Assembly (NCBI GenBank): GCA_030427885.1 | Contig: JAUICM010000010.1 | Location: 40,725 to 104,724 of the forward strand | DNA: 64,000 nucleotides | Direction of reading: 5' to 3' | Source of the DNA: Rhodothermia bacterium | GTDB taxonomy: Bacteria; Bacteroidota; Rhodothermia; Balneolales; Balneolaceae | Made by a program: the position numbers and the translations under genes | Shown: one piece after another, positions 8,603 through 16,635 of the stretch | How positions within the stretch are numbered: the first letter of the stretch is position 1 | How the letters are laid out: every line of letters begins with the position of its first letter | Notes under the pieces: generated by a model | Seen by the model: only the letters and a program-made list of their open reading frames with translations | Told to the model about the DNA's origin: nothing | The model's database searches: none

Positions 8603-8971
8603 TCACCGCACCCTCTTCGCTATTCTTGCTGCCTTATCGGAATCATTCAGCTCTTCTTGTTCTTCCACTTCAATATGCAGGCGGGTGGTTTCGGCATCTT
8701 CACCTGACTGGATGGAATCCCAGGCTTCGCTGGTAACGATGGCTTCCAGATTTTTGAGACGCTCCAGAATCTGAGCATTTTCCCCTTTGCTTTCCTTTAA
8801 TGCTTTCCGGAGTTCACTGACCGTTGAATTCAGATCTTTATCCTTTTCCCCGAATAATTTTTGAAGTTCTTTGTATTCAGATGACTTCTTTACGCCAAAG
8901 ATAATGATACCCATAAGCAACACCAGGCTCACCATTCCCGCAATCAAGAAAACTACCAACGACCATTCCAT
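8603..8971 (-). CDS. Single-helix membrane protein with coiled coil, PspB-like
   Basis: 122 aa: an N-terminal transmembrane helix (about 4-27, VVFLIAGMVSLVLLMGIIIFG), then a long charged coiled coil (about 30-80) and an acidic C-terminal tail. The segment ILERLKNLEAIVTSEAWDSI resembles the end of phage-shock protein B (helix ending in RxxxLExIL). That suggests a PspB-like envelope-stress protein, but no pspA or pspC neighbour is present, so the similarity may be generic. A glycine-zipper microprotein gene lies just upstream on the same strand. Confidence 0.45.
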   Translation of the reverse strand: MEWSLVVFLIAGMVSLVLLMGIIIFGVKKSSEYKELQKLFGEKDKDLNSTVSELRKALKESKGENAQILERLKNLEAIVTSEAWDSIQSGEDAETTRLHIEVEEQEELNDSDKAARIAKRVR

Positions 8972-9058
8972 TCTATTCTTCTTTTATTGATACCGATTAT
9001 TGAATGCTTTGAAGTTAGAGAAAATGGGGATTGTTTTCATGATACTTTTGACTAACCT

Positions 9059-9223
9059 TCATTCCTGAACCTCTTCGTCATCTTTTTTCTTAGCCAGAAT
9101 ACGAGTTTCATACGCGCTCCCAAATACAACTCCAAGTGCGATCCATAATCCTATATTATCCGTTGCAACTCCAATGGCAACGCCTAATGCTATCCCTAAA
9201 CCAATACCACTTCCTTTTTTCAT
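9059..9223 (-). CDS. Glycine-zipper membrane microprotein (54 aa), copy 1
   Basis: Short ORF with ATG at 9223 and TGA at 9059. It reads MKKGSGIGLGIALGVAIGV, then GLWIALGVVFGSAYE and a charged tail (KKKDDEEVQE). Small residues recur every four positions (GxxxGxxxG), the signature of a glycine-zipper transmembrane hairpin. A paralogue of the same design lies at 11282-11455 with the identical GVAIG and WIALGVV segments; conservation between the two copies argues for a real gene. The ATG is preceded on its strand by gaggaag, a plausible ribosome binding site. Function unknown; small membrane proteins of this kind often sit in stress responses. Confidence 0.65.
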   Translation of the reverse strand: MKKGSGIGLGIALGVAIGVATDNIGLWIALGVVFGSAYETRILAKKKDDEEVQE

Positions 9224-9284
9224 GTCTTCCTCTTTTAAATAGTTTTTTTTAATGTAGTGTATCCAATCAAAAAGTTAAATCTTC

Positions 9285-9677
9285 ATGAACCAGGACATCA
9301 AAGACTATAACAAATCCCAATCCGAAGCAGACCAGGACATCTGCGACTTGCTGGCAAGTGAGATCGACAAAGGACTTCCTGAAGCCGAGAACAAGATATG
9401 GCACGGTCATCCGGTCTGGTTTCTGGAGGGAAATCCAATAACGGGCTATAGCAAGCAAAAGAAAGGCATTCGACTCATGTTCTGGAGCGGAGCCGATTTT
9501 GAGGAAGACGGATTGAATGTGCGCGGAGAGAAATTCAAAGATGCTTCCATTTTTTACACTAAAGCGGATGAGATCAATACCAAGGACCTCCATCGCTGGC
9601 TTTCTAAATCAAGGGAGATCCAGTGGGATTACAAGAACATCGTGAAACGCAAAGGTAAGCTGGAGCGGTTGAAGTAG
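9285..9677 (+). CDS. DUF1801 family protein (YdhG/frataxin-like fold)
   Basis: 130 aa with the DUF1801 pattern: an N-terminal helix, then PEAENKIWHGHPVWFLEGNPITGYSKQKKGIRLMF, a beta core, and C-terminal helix with KDLHRWLSKSREIQWDYKN. The fold is that of the YdhG/CyaY group; the biochemical role is not known. It is divergent from the adjacent glycine-zipper gene (62 nt between starts) and may share its promoter region. No operon partner is obvious. Confidence 0.75.
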   Translation: MNQDIKDYNKSQSEADQDICDLLASEIDKGLPEAENKIWHGHPVWFLEGNPITGYSKQKKGIRLMFWSGADFEEDGLNVRGEKFKDASIFYTKADEINTKDLHRWLSKSREIQWDYKNIVKRKGKLERLK

Positions 9678-9785
9678 ATTTAGCGAGAACAGAGGTTACT
9701 GAAACAGGAGGAACAGTAACTTTTGTTTTTTTGTTGAGTGCCATCAACGAATATTATTATCAATCGTTGTTATACTCTTTCGATT

Positions 9786-11252
9786 ATGTATCGACTTTTC
9801 CCAGTTTTAACTCTTCTTTTATTACTTATTGCCGGCTGCTCAGAACCATCCTATCAGGCTGTTTTTACAGAAACGGAACAAAATTTATTCAGCATTCGTG
9901 CTGACCAGGAATATCGTTTTGGATACTTGTCTGTTCCGGAAAATCGTAGCGATCCGAATTCCAATACAATTCAGCTACCGGTATTTATCTTCAAAAGCCG
10001 TAATCCCAATCCAAAACCTGACCCAATTATCTATACAGTGGGAGGACCGGGTTCCTCAACCATGCCCTCAGCCCAGTATATGCGTTACTATCAGTATCTC
10101 GATGACAGAGATTTCATTCTTATTGAACAGCGGGGAACACAATACGCCAAACCTCATCTTGACTGTCCCGAATGGGCACTGGCCCAGCATCAGGCTGGTC
10201 AGCCTCATGTGGATGAAAGCGAAAAAAAGGAATTATTATCAAAGGCTGCCACTGATTGCCGGCAACGACTCACAGAAAAGCATATCGACCTGAATGGATA
10301 CAATACCAACGAAATAGCGGCTGATATTGAAGATCTTAGAAAGGCACTGGGTTTCCAACATTACAACCTGCTTACGATATCCTACAGCACCAAGATCGCC
10401 CAGGTATTATTACGAGATCACCCGGATGGGATCAGAAGTGTGGTAATGGATTCCCCTCTTCCTCTGGAAGTAAGTTATGATGAAGAAAGTGTCCAAAATC
10501 TAATGGAATTAGTGAATACTATATTGAGTCAGTGTGAGAACGATTCGGCTTGTGCATCAACATATCCTGATATCAAAGAACAATTCTTCGGGTTTTTGAG
10601 AAAAATTACATCAGAGCCCCTGGAAGTTTCAGTAGATGATCCCAATACGGGAGTGGAACGTTCTTTTCTCTTGCGGGGAAAAGATGTCTTTACCATGCTT
10701 CTCTCTGCTCCTCCCTCCGATGTTCCCTTTGAGATCCATAAAGTGCTTAATAATGACCTGAGTAGTATACAATATGTGTTATCAGAAAGATTTGGGGAAC
10801 CGGAATCTGGTTCCGGAATGGGCATGCGGTTATCGGTCTGGTGTGCGGAGGAAACACCGTTCGCTTCGCGCGACATGATTGAGCAACAGAAAAACAGATA
10901 CCCTGAGATCGCAGGACTTTCACCCGCTGTGTTTGAACCTGAACTATGTGACCTATGGGATGTAACGCCTGTTTCTGAGATAGAAGATGAGCCCATCAGA
11001 AGTGATATACCAGTGCTCATCATAAATGGAGAACTGGATAACAATACCCCCCCAAAATGGGGCGAGAAATTATATTTCAACCTCAGTAACAGTTATCATA
11101 TGATCTTTAAGGGATGGGGACATACACCAACTACGAATTGGGGAGATCAATGTGCAATGGAATCGGCTAATGCATTTTTCAATAATCCCTGGGACCAACC
11201 CGCACCTGATTGTTTTGATGAAACAAGTAAGATCAGCTTTCGACTTGAATAG
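9786..11252 (+). CDS. Alpha/beta hydrolase lipoprotein, tripeptidyl-aminopeptidase (TAP) type
   Basis: I choose the ATG at 9786 (488 aa) over the GTG at 9738 because it gives a clean lipoprotein signal MYRLFPVLTLLLLLIAGC with Cys18 as acylation site. The fold has the oxyanion segment TVGGPGSSTM and LIEQRGTQYAKP, the nucleophile region LLTISYSTKIAQ, the acid in INGELDNNTPP, and His in GWGHTPTT; the last two form the TAP-like C-terminal domain. Related enzymes remove amino acids or short peptides from N-termini, often proline-specific. Odd point: the usual G-x-S-x-G elbow is TISYS here, with both glycines replaced. Predicted on the outer or inner membrane, periplasmic or surface side. Confidence 0.85.
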   Translation: MYRLFPVLTLLLLLIAGCSEPSYQAVFTETEQNLFSIRADQEYRFGYLSVPENRSDPNSNTIQLPVFIFKSRNPNPKPDPIIYTVGGPGSSTMPSAQYMRYYQYLDDRDFILIEQRGTQYAKPHLDCPEWALAQHQAGQPHVDESEKKELLSKAATDCRQRLTEKHIDLNGYNTNEIAADIEDLRKALGFQHYNLLTISYSTKIAQVLLRDHPDGIRSVVMDSPLPLEVSYDEESVQNLMELVNTILSQCENDSACASTYPDIKEQFFGFLRKITSEPLEVSVDDPNTGVERSFLLRGKDVFTMLLSAPPSDVPFEIHKVLNNDLSSIQYVLSERFGEPESGSGMGMRLSVWCAEETPFASRDMIEQQKNRYPEIAGLSPAVFEPELCDLWDVTPVSEIEDEPIRSDIPVLIINGELDNNTPPKWGEKLYFNLSNSYHMIFKGWGHTPTTNWGDQCAMESANAFFNNPWDQPAPDCFDETSKISFRLE

Positions 11253-11281
11253 ATGCCGTTCTTGTATAATTGGAATTAGGT

Positions 11282-11455
11282 CTAGTCCTTTTCTTCTTTC
11301 AACCCAAACTTACACAGAACATCATCCAATTCTCCATTCTCGATCAGCACCCCTAATACCACACCAAGTGCGATCCAAACACCCATACTACCTGTAGCTG
11401 CACCAATAGCCACTCCTATTCCAATACCGATTGCCATACCTGCTCCCTTTTCCAT
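11282..11455 (-). CDS. Glycine-zipper membrane microprotein (57 aa), copy 2
   Basis: ATG at 11455, TAG at 11282. Starts MEKGAGMAIGIGIGVAIGAA, continues MGVWIALGVVLGVLIEN and ends in a charged tail (KFGLKEEKD). It matches the copy at 9059-9223 in layout and in the GVAIG and WIALGVV blocks, with a different tail. The reverse-strand sequence ggaggaagaaatgg gives a strong Shine-Dalgarno (GGAGG) about 7 nt before the ATG. Convergent with the TAP-type hydrolase. Role unknown. Confidence 0.68.
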   Translation of the reverse strand: MEKGAGMAIGIGIGVAIGAATGSMGVWIALGVVLGVLIENGELDDVLCKFGLKEEKD

Positions 11456-11579
11456 TTCTTCCTCCTGTTTATAATTTGTTGAATTAACGGTCAGTTACGG
11501 TGCACGGCATGAAAAGTTTCCACACTTCTCTCCTTTTATAAGTATTATGGTATTCATTCTAATCAAGCCCACTTCCTGT

Positions 11580-12041
11580 ATGGAGAATAATGATATTCTG
11601 CGCCGTCTTCGCTTCACTTTGAACTTCAATAATTCCAGGATGCAGGAAGTATTTGCCCTTGCCGATCAGGAGGTTGCCATATCTGATGTTAAGAACTGGC
11701 TTAAAAAAGATGACCAGTCAGGTTTTGTACTAATGCCGGATGTTATGATGGCTACTTTTCTTAACGGCCTGATCATAATGAAACGTGGTAAACGGGAAGG
11801 CCCTCAGCCTGTTCCGGAAACGGAGATGAATAACAATCTTGTTCTGAAAAAACTCAAGATCGCTTTTGATCTCCAAAGCGACGATATGCTGGAAATCTAT
11901 GATCAGATCGATAAAGGTATTAGTCCCCATGAACTCAGTTCCTTCTTCCGAAGCCCGGAATCAAGCAAATACCGGGAATGCAACGATCAGTACCTTCGTA
12001 ATTTCCTTACCGGTCTTCAGGTTAAATACCGGGATGTGTAA
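11580..12041 (+). CDS. DUF1456 family protein (YehS-like)
   Basis: 153 aa made of two tandem copies of the DUF1456 repeat: ENNDILRRLRFTLNFNNSRMQEVFALAD (residues about 2-30) and NNNLVLKKLKIAFDLQSDDMLEIYDQ (about 84-110). Each is followed by a W/F-rich stretch and FLNGLI or FLTGLQ. The internal ATG at 11580 matches the family start; the upstream ATG at 11547 would add a non-conserved extension. E. coli YehS has the same architecture; function unknown. Confidence 0.85.
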   Translation: MENNDILRRLRFTLNFNNSRMQEVFALADQEVAISDVKNWLKKDDQSGFVLMPDVMMATFLNGLIIMKRGKREGPQPVPETEMNNNLVLKKLKIAFDLQSDDMLEIYDQIDKGISPHELSSFFRSPESSKYRECNDQYLRNFLTGLQVKYRDV

Positions 12042-12112
12042 GCTTAACAATAATTCCTGAGCACTCTATTTATTCTGAATTTGTTTCGTAATTTTGATTT
12101 TCATTTACAAAC

Positions 12113-12847
12113 ATGTTCCGACATCAGGGTAAGAACCGCACTCCAAAACATAATCTTCAAATTGCTACAATCCTCTCATTTGTTGCCGGGATAGTAAATG
12201 TCACAGGTTTCCTGGCGATTGGTCAATTAACTACAAATGTTACTGGCCATTTCGCACTTTTTATTAATGATGTAGCGCACATAGAAGTTTGGAAAGGCAC
12301 CGTCTACTTTCTGTATATATTTTCATTTTTAGCTGGTTCTTTCACTTCCAGTTTTCTAATCGAAGTTATCTCGGTTAAGAAAAAGGTTAATAAATATGTT
12401 TTTCCTACCATTCTGGAAAGTGCTCTGCTGTTGCTTGTAGCTCTGGGAGCTGAATTCTCTGTCATTTCGTCTCCGGATCTCATCGCTTGTTTGCTTCTCT
12501 TTGCTATGGGAGTTCAAAATTCATTTGTCACTAAAATATCCGATGCTGTTGTACGAACCACACATTTAACCGGACTTTTCACCGATTTGGGAATTGAGCT
12601 CTCACACTTATTCTTCCCAAAAAAATTTTCTGACAAACATGCATTGGTTTCTCTGATTAAACTCCGGATCTACATAATCGGTTTTTTCTTCCTGGGTGGT
12701 TTAATTGGGGGTTTCATCTATTCAAAAATAGGATATACTTCTCTCGTATTATGTTCTGTTATCCTTCTTTGCGGTCTCGTCTATGATAACCTCAGATTCA
12801 GGATCATTTCCATAAACCGGAGTGTTTCCATGAGGAATATGACCTGA
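12113..12847 (+). CDS. DUF1275 (YoaK-type) membrane protein
   Basis: 244 aa, six to seven hydrophobic segments. The family signature is clear: SFVAGIVNVTGFLAIGQLTTNVTGHF near residues 21-46, and MGVQNSFVTKISDAVVRTTHLTGLFTDLG around residues 133-160. DUF1275 proteins are inner-membrane proteins of unknown transport or stress role. Monocistronic by spacing (125 nt to the next gene). Confidence 0.85.
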   Translation: MFRHQGKNRTPKHNLQIATILSFVAGIVNVTGFLAIGQLTTNVTGHFALFINDVAHIEVWKGTVYFLYIFSFLAGSFTSSFLIEVISVKKKVNKYVFPTILESALLLLVALGAEFSVISSPDLIACLLLFAMGVQNSFVTKISDAVVRTTHLTGLFTDLGIELSHLFFPKKFSDKHALVSLIKLRIYIIGFFFLGGLIGGFIYSKIGYTSLVLCSVILLCGLVYDNLRFRIISINRSVSMRNMT

Positions 12848-12971
12848 ATTCTTCTCCCTGTCACTTCAGGATATGTCCCAAGATCCCAGAATTATTTGTT
12901 AGATATTTAAACTGTTTTAGTAACTTCGTTCGGTTTTGAACTACACAATCTGTTAATGGAGGATATATATT

Positions 12972-13388
12972 ATGCGTGATGTAATGTTAATTACACATTT
13001 CATTGGACTGGCAATGGGACTTGGGACCAGCTTTGCAATGATGTTTTTGGGAATTGCTGCTTCGAAGATGGAGCCGGAGGAAAGGGGCAAATTCATGATC
13101 AATGCTTCATTTGTTACCAAAATGGGTCACATCGGGATCACACTGTTATTTTTATCCGGTGGATACCTGATGACACCATACTGGAGTCAGCTAAGTGCGC
13201 TTCCAACGCTGGTTGGTAAACTCACCCTTTTCCTAGTACTGGGGGGAATGCTGGGTATCATGACATCAAAACTTAAGAAAGCCAAAAATGGAGATATGTC
13301 GCAGTTGTTGGCCATCAAAAAGATGGGACCATTCACACTTATTATTTCCATTACTATTGTTATTCTGGCTGTATATACCTTCCACTAA
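12972..13388 (+). CDS. Four-helix integral membrane protein
   Basis: 138 aa with four predicted transmembrane helices (about 4-25, 50-70, 78-100, 115-136). His8 in THFIGLAMGLG and His51 in KMGHIGITLLFLSGGYL recall DUF2269/CopD-like helical bundles, but I cannot assign a family with certainty. It has a good ribosome binding site, GGAGG at 12958-12962, nine bases before the ATG. The following DUF1059-like gene begins 14 nt after its stop, so they probably form a two-gene operon ending at the terminator at 13650. Confidence 0.6.
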   Translation: MRDVMLITHFIGLAMGLGTSFAMMFLGIAASKMEPEERGKFMINASFVTKMGHIGITLLFLSGGYLMTPYWSQLSALPTLVGKLTLFLVLGGMLGIMTSKLKKAKNGDMSQLLAIKKMGPFTLIISITIVILAVYTFH

Positions 13389-13402
13389 AATATTTATCTG
13401 CT

Positions 13403-13639
13403 ATGAAAACAATGACCTGCAGACAGTTAGGCGGTGCCTGTGACAAGGAATTTCATTCAGAGACTTTTGAAGAGATTGCCCGCCAGAGTCAACAGCATGG
13501 CAAGGAGATGTTTGAACAGGGAGATGATGCTCATCTTCAGGCTATGCAGGAGATGCGGGAATTAATGCAGGATCCTGAAGCCATGCAGGAATGGATGAAA
13601 AGAAAAATGCAGGAGTTTGATTCCTTGCCTAATCATTAA
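13403..13639 (+). CDS. DUF1059-like small protein
   Basis: 78 aa. It begins MKTMTCRQLGGACDKEFHSE, the typical opening of DUF1059 proteins, whose two cysteines (here Cys6 and Cys13) may bind metal. The rest is helical and rich in Met, Gln and Glu (MREL, MQDPEAMQEWMKRKM). Second gene of a pair with the membrane protein upstream, and followed by a strong terminator. Function unknown. Confidence 0.65.
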   Translation: MKTMTCRQLGGACDKEFHSETFEEIARQSQQHGKEMFEQGDDAHLQAMQEMRELMQDPEAMQEWMKRKMQEFDSLPNH

Positions 13640-13648
13640 GGAAGAATA

Positions 13649-13686
13649 AAAAGCCCTGACCATTTCTGATCAGGGCTTTTCTTTTT
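13649..13686. terminator. Bidirectional Rho-independent terminator
   Basis: AAAAGCCCTGA (13649-13659) pairs with TCAGGGCTTTT (13670-13680), ten-base loop, with T-runs on both strands. It sits between two convergent genes and can serve both. Confidence 0.9.
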
Positions 13687-13696
13687 TGGTACTCAT

Positions 13697-14110
13697 TTAT
13701 TCAAATTCGATCACATCCGCTGTCATTAATACCCTGGCATAGGTATAAATCACAAAATTCTGTGTATTTGCATCGAACTGGACATTTACTAAAGCCAGCT
13801 TTTTACCCTCAACACTGCCATATTTTTCCTCATAGTTATTCCAAAAATCTTCACGAGCATCTTTGTATAACGTTGTGGTTCCATCCAGTTTCAATAATCC
13901 GAACGACTGAGTTGCAGCCCCCCATGAATAACTGGCTCCTATCAGATATGAAGATTCTGCACTACCCGTAACATTTTTTGCAACTATCTTATAATCCCCA
14001 TTATCCAAAGTAACCTGTGTCTGATTGCTGGCTAAAAACATTCCGCTTTTGCTGCAACCTGTTAGTACCATGCCCAAAATCAGAAATACCAATATTGATT
14101 TTACTTTCAT
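13697..14110 (-). CDS. DUF6567-like lipoprotein
   Basis: 137 aa with a lipoprotein signal (MKVKSILVFLILGMVLTGC, Cys19). The mature part is a beta-rich domain with NYKIVAKN-like opening (DNGDYKIVAKNVTGSA), the motif TTTLYKDAREDFWNNYEEKYG and the closing strand KKLALVNVQFD. The pattern fits the DUF6567 group of Bacteroidota lipoproteins, though I recall the family only approximately. Divergent from a GNAT gene. Function unknown. Confidence 0.6.
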   Translation of the reverse strand: MKVKSILVFLILGMVLTGCSKSGMFLASNQTQVTLDNGDYKIVAKNVTGSAESSYLIGASYSWGAATQSFGLLKLDGTTTLYKDAREDFWNNYEEKYGSVEGKKLALVNVQFDANTQNFVIYTYARVLMTADVIEFE

Positions 14111-14209
14111 TTTTTTCTCTTTTGATTTAATTAAAAGTTCCGTGCTTCTTCGTTTTTGAACAATAACAGTTTCAGCTTAAATTCAATTTTAAGAATAAAT
14201 TTTAATCTG

Positions 14210-14680
14210 ATGTTTAAATCCAAAGCAGACATGATATCTATGCTAAAACTGCGTGTCATTCAACAAGATGAAGATCTTACTGACCCGATATTTCAAAGTG
14301 AAGATGCCCGTCAACTTCTGGATATCTATAAGGATTATTATCCGGTGATCGGCTTTGAACTTCCATGGGTTGGCTACATGATCATACATAAAAATAAAGT
14401 AGTTGGATCCTGTGGATTTACAGGAGCCCCAAAACAAGGTCAGGTTGAATTAGCATACTGGACCTTCGAAAAATTTGAAGGACAGGGCATCGCTTCATTC
14501 GCGTGCAAAGAGCTGGTTTCCATAGCGAGGGATGCTGATCCAACGGTTCAGGTCACAGCTAAAACTGCTCCGGAGAACAATGCCTCCACCCGAATTCTTG
14601 AAAAGAATGGGTTTAAATTCAAAGAAGTGGTTCAGGATCATGAGATTGGAGATGCCTGGCTTTGGGAACTAAAACCCTGA
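14210..14680 (+). CDS. GNAT family N-acetyltransferase
   Basis: Acyl-CoA-dependent transferase of the RimJ/RimL-like branch. Visible pieces: the substrate-side helix VIGFELPWVGYMII, the core strand VELAYWTFEKFEGQGIASFAC, where Q/RxxGxG (EGQGIA) binds acetyl-CoA, and the closing NNASTRILEKNGFKF. An in-frame TTG at 14156 exists, but the ATG at 14210 (157 aa) or those at 14231/14240 fit the domain better; the start is uncertain. Its 3-prime end overlaps the oppositely oriented kinase gene by 12 nt. Substrate unknown. Confidence 0.8.
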   Translation: MFKSKADMISMLKLRVIQQDEDLTDPIFQSEDARQLLDIYKDYYPVIGFELPWVGYMIIHKNKVVGSCGFTGAPKQGQVELAYWTFEKFEGQGIASFACKELVSIARDADPTVQVTAKTAPENNASTRILEKNGFKFKEVVQDHEIGDAWLWELKP

Positions 14681-15715
14681 TCCATGCTCTTTCGCTTTTT
14701 CCAGCAAAAGCTTACACACATAAAGCTGACACCGGGCCCTCACCAGGTTGTGTTCAGGATATTTGGTCTTGTAATATACATCTTCGCTCATGTAATCAGT
14801 AAGAAAGCGAACACCCATAATGAACGCCATATAAGCTCCCGCTTTGGGTAAGGATAACAGTTCTTCGTGCGTAAGCTTCATCCCGGCAGCATCCAGATAT
14901 CCATTGAAAAATGCTTCATAGATTCCATCGTCGATCTTGACCAAATTCAAATCCTGTTCATCTTCATCTGCAGCTATAGCTCCCGTTCTGATGCTATCGC
15001 CGACATCATAGAACACATAGCCCGGCATAACGGTATCCAAATCGATTACTGCGCGTACATTGCCATGGCGATCCAGTAACAGGTTATTGAATTTGGTATC
15101 ATTGTGGGTGATTCTGAGTGGGAGTTCTTTTGCCTTCAGGTAAATTTGCTCCATCTCTTCCGCATATCCATTTACAAAACTGATCTCATCCGAAGCAGGA
15201 CCGATCCTGGATGAAATGGCCTTTTCCATGGATTCTCTGAACTGCTCCAATCTTCTGCTCATGTTATGGAAATCTGGAATAGTGACTTTAAGCTCCTCTA
15301 CGGGTAAGTCTTCCAGGTTCTCCAGGAACATACCAAATGCTCGTCCAGCCTCATACGACTGTCCCGCATTTTCTGCCTTATCTAATGACCGGGCTCCTTC
15401 TATGAATTCAAATACCCTCCAGTATTGATCCTCTTTTTCGATAAACAGTTCTCCCTTTTTTGTAGGGATGATGGTGAGTACTTCCGTTCCCAATGATCTC
15501 GATCTCAGGTGCTCCGTTACCTTTCGGATGTTTTCCATTAAGCCAGGTACGTCTTTGAATACTTCGTGATTCACCCTCTGCAAGAGGTACCCCGGATTAC
15601 CCGGGGCATCCACTTTTACACGGTATGAATCATTGATATGGCCATTTCCGAAGGGAATTGCCATTATTGGCTTCCCTTCTAATCTGAAATGACTGATAAT
15701 GGATAGCGGATCCAT
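14669..15715 (-). CDS. APH-fold sugar kinase, N-acetylhexosamine 1-kinase-like
   Basis: 348 aa phosphotransferase of the aminoglycoside-phosphotransferase fold. Visible: nucleotide-binding start FGNGHINDSYRVKV (about residues 20-33), GYLLQRVNHEVFKD, catalytic loop RITHNDTKFNNLLLD, where H-N-D-x-K-x-x-N gives the catalytic Asp, and the metal Asp in AVIDLDTVMPGYVFYD(V)GD. This HNDTKFNN form is typical of NahK, which phosphorylates GalNAc or GlcNAc at C1. The start at 15715 lies one base after the stop of the nucleotidyltransferase upstream, implying translational coupling. Part of an amino-sugar locus; the substrate is inferred from homology and neighbours. Confidence 0.82.
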   Translation of the reverse strand: MDPLSIISHFRLEGKPIMAIPFGNGHINDSYRVKVDAPGNPGYLLQRVNHEVFKDVPGLMENIRKVTEHLRSRSLGTEVLTIIPTKKGELFIEKEDQYWRVFEFIEGARSLDKAENAGQSYEAGRAFGMFLENLEDLPVEELKVTIPDFHNMSRRLEQFRESMEKAISSRIGPASDEISFVNGYAEEMEQIYLKAKELPLRITHNDTKFNNLLLDRHGNVRAVIDLDTVMPGYVFYDVGDSIRTGAIAADEDEQDLNLVKIDDGIYEAFFNGYLDAAGMKLTHEELLSLPKAGAYMAFIMGVRFLTDYMSEDVYYKTKYPEHNLVRARCQLYVCKLLLEKAKEHGSGF

Positions 15716-15716
15716 T

Positions 15717-16616
15717 TTATCCCCAGAGATTGTCGGGATATATACCCTTATCGATGAGTTTTTTAAGTTTCTGCTGAACAAGTGGTTTGTCTTCCTGATA
15801 AGTAACCCCAAACCAGGGTGAATCAGTCTCCGGCACAGGAATCTTAACTCCTTTATCCATTAATACCTGAAATACAGTTGGTGTCAGATATTCTTTTTTA
15901 TTGGCTTCCTGACCATGTTCATTCCAGAACTCGATGAATCCTTTTTCCATTACTTCATATACCGGTACAGTATATCCCATCAGGTTCATTGATACCGGTT
16001 CATCGCCTGTAAGCTCATGTTCTTCCCCATCCTTTTCGTATATGATCTTCCCATCAGTTTTAGTGATGTTAAGGATCTCATCGATCTCGGTTAAATATCC
16101 GTTTTCTGTCTGGCATACTCCTCTGTTCACAGAACCATGATCAGATAAAGTGTTACTGAGCCTGTATCCGACAATGCAGGCTCCAAGCTCTGAGTTATTC
16201 ATAGATGTTAGTGTATCCGCCATTGTTTTCAGACCGTCATAGCCATAGAAATCATCTGCGTTAGCCATTGCGAAAGCTTCAGTCACTTCCGGTTTAGAAA
16301 CCCAAAGTGCATGTCCTGTTCCCCAGGGTTTTTCACGACCTTCCGGTACCTTCAGTCCCTCAGGCAACACATCCAGTTCCTGATACACAAACGCCAGTTC
16401 GATACGGTTTCCAACTTTCTCTTTTATGATAGGCTCAAAAGTCTCTTTCATCGAACGTTTGATCACAAAAACGATCTTGCCATATCCGGCTTTGATCGCA
16501 TCATAGATCGTGTATTCCATGATGGTCTCGCCTGACGGCCCAAATGAATCTGTTTGTTTATTTCCCCCGTAGCGGCTTCCCATTCCTGCCGCCAGAATTA
16601 CTAAAGTAGGTCTCAT
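15717..16616 (-). CDS. Sugar-phosphate nucleotidyltransferase
   Basis: 299 aa, NTP_transferase (Rossmann-like GT-A) fold. The activation loop is LAAGMGSRYGGNKQTDSFGPSGETIMEYTIYDAI at the N-terminus (G-x-G-x-R with Lys19 nearby), the metal-site Asp is in MANADDFYG, and there is a family-specific VGYRLSNTLSDHGSVNRGVC block. It would join the sugar-1-phosphate made by the adjacent kinase to UTP or another NTP. Between the symporter and kinase genes on the same strand (19 and 1 nt spacing): one transcription unit. Which NTP and which sugar are not readable from sequence. Confidence 0.82.
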   Translation of the reverse strand: MRPTLVILAAGMGSRYGGNKQTDSFGPSGETIMEYTIYDAIKAGYGKIVFVIKRSMKETFEPIIKEKVGNRIELAFVYQELDVLPEGLKVPEGREKPWGTGHALWVSKPEVTEAFAMANADDFYGYDGLKTMADTLTSMNNSELGACIVGYRLSNTLSDHGSVNRGVCQTENGYLTEIDEILNITKTDGKIIYEKDGEEHELTGDEPVSMNLMGYTVPVYEVMEKGFIEFWNEHGQEANKKEYLTPTVFQVLMDKGVKIPVPETDSPWFGVTYQEDKPLVQQKLKKLIDKGIYPDNLWG

Positions 16617-16635
16617 TATTACGTTAAGATATAGT

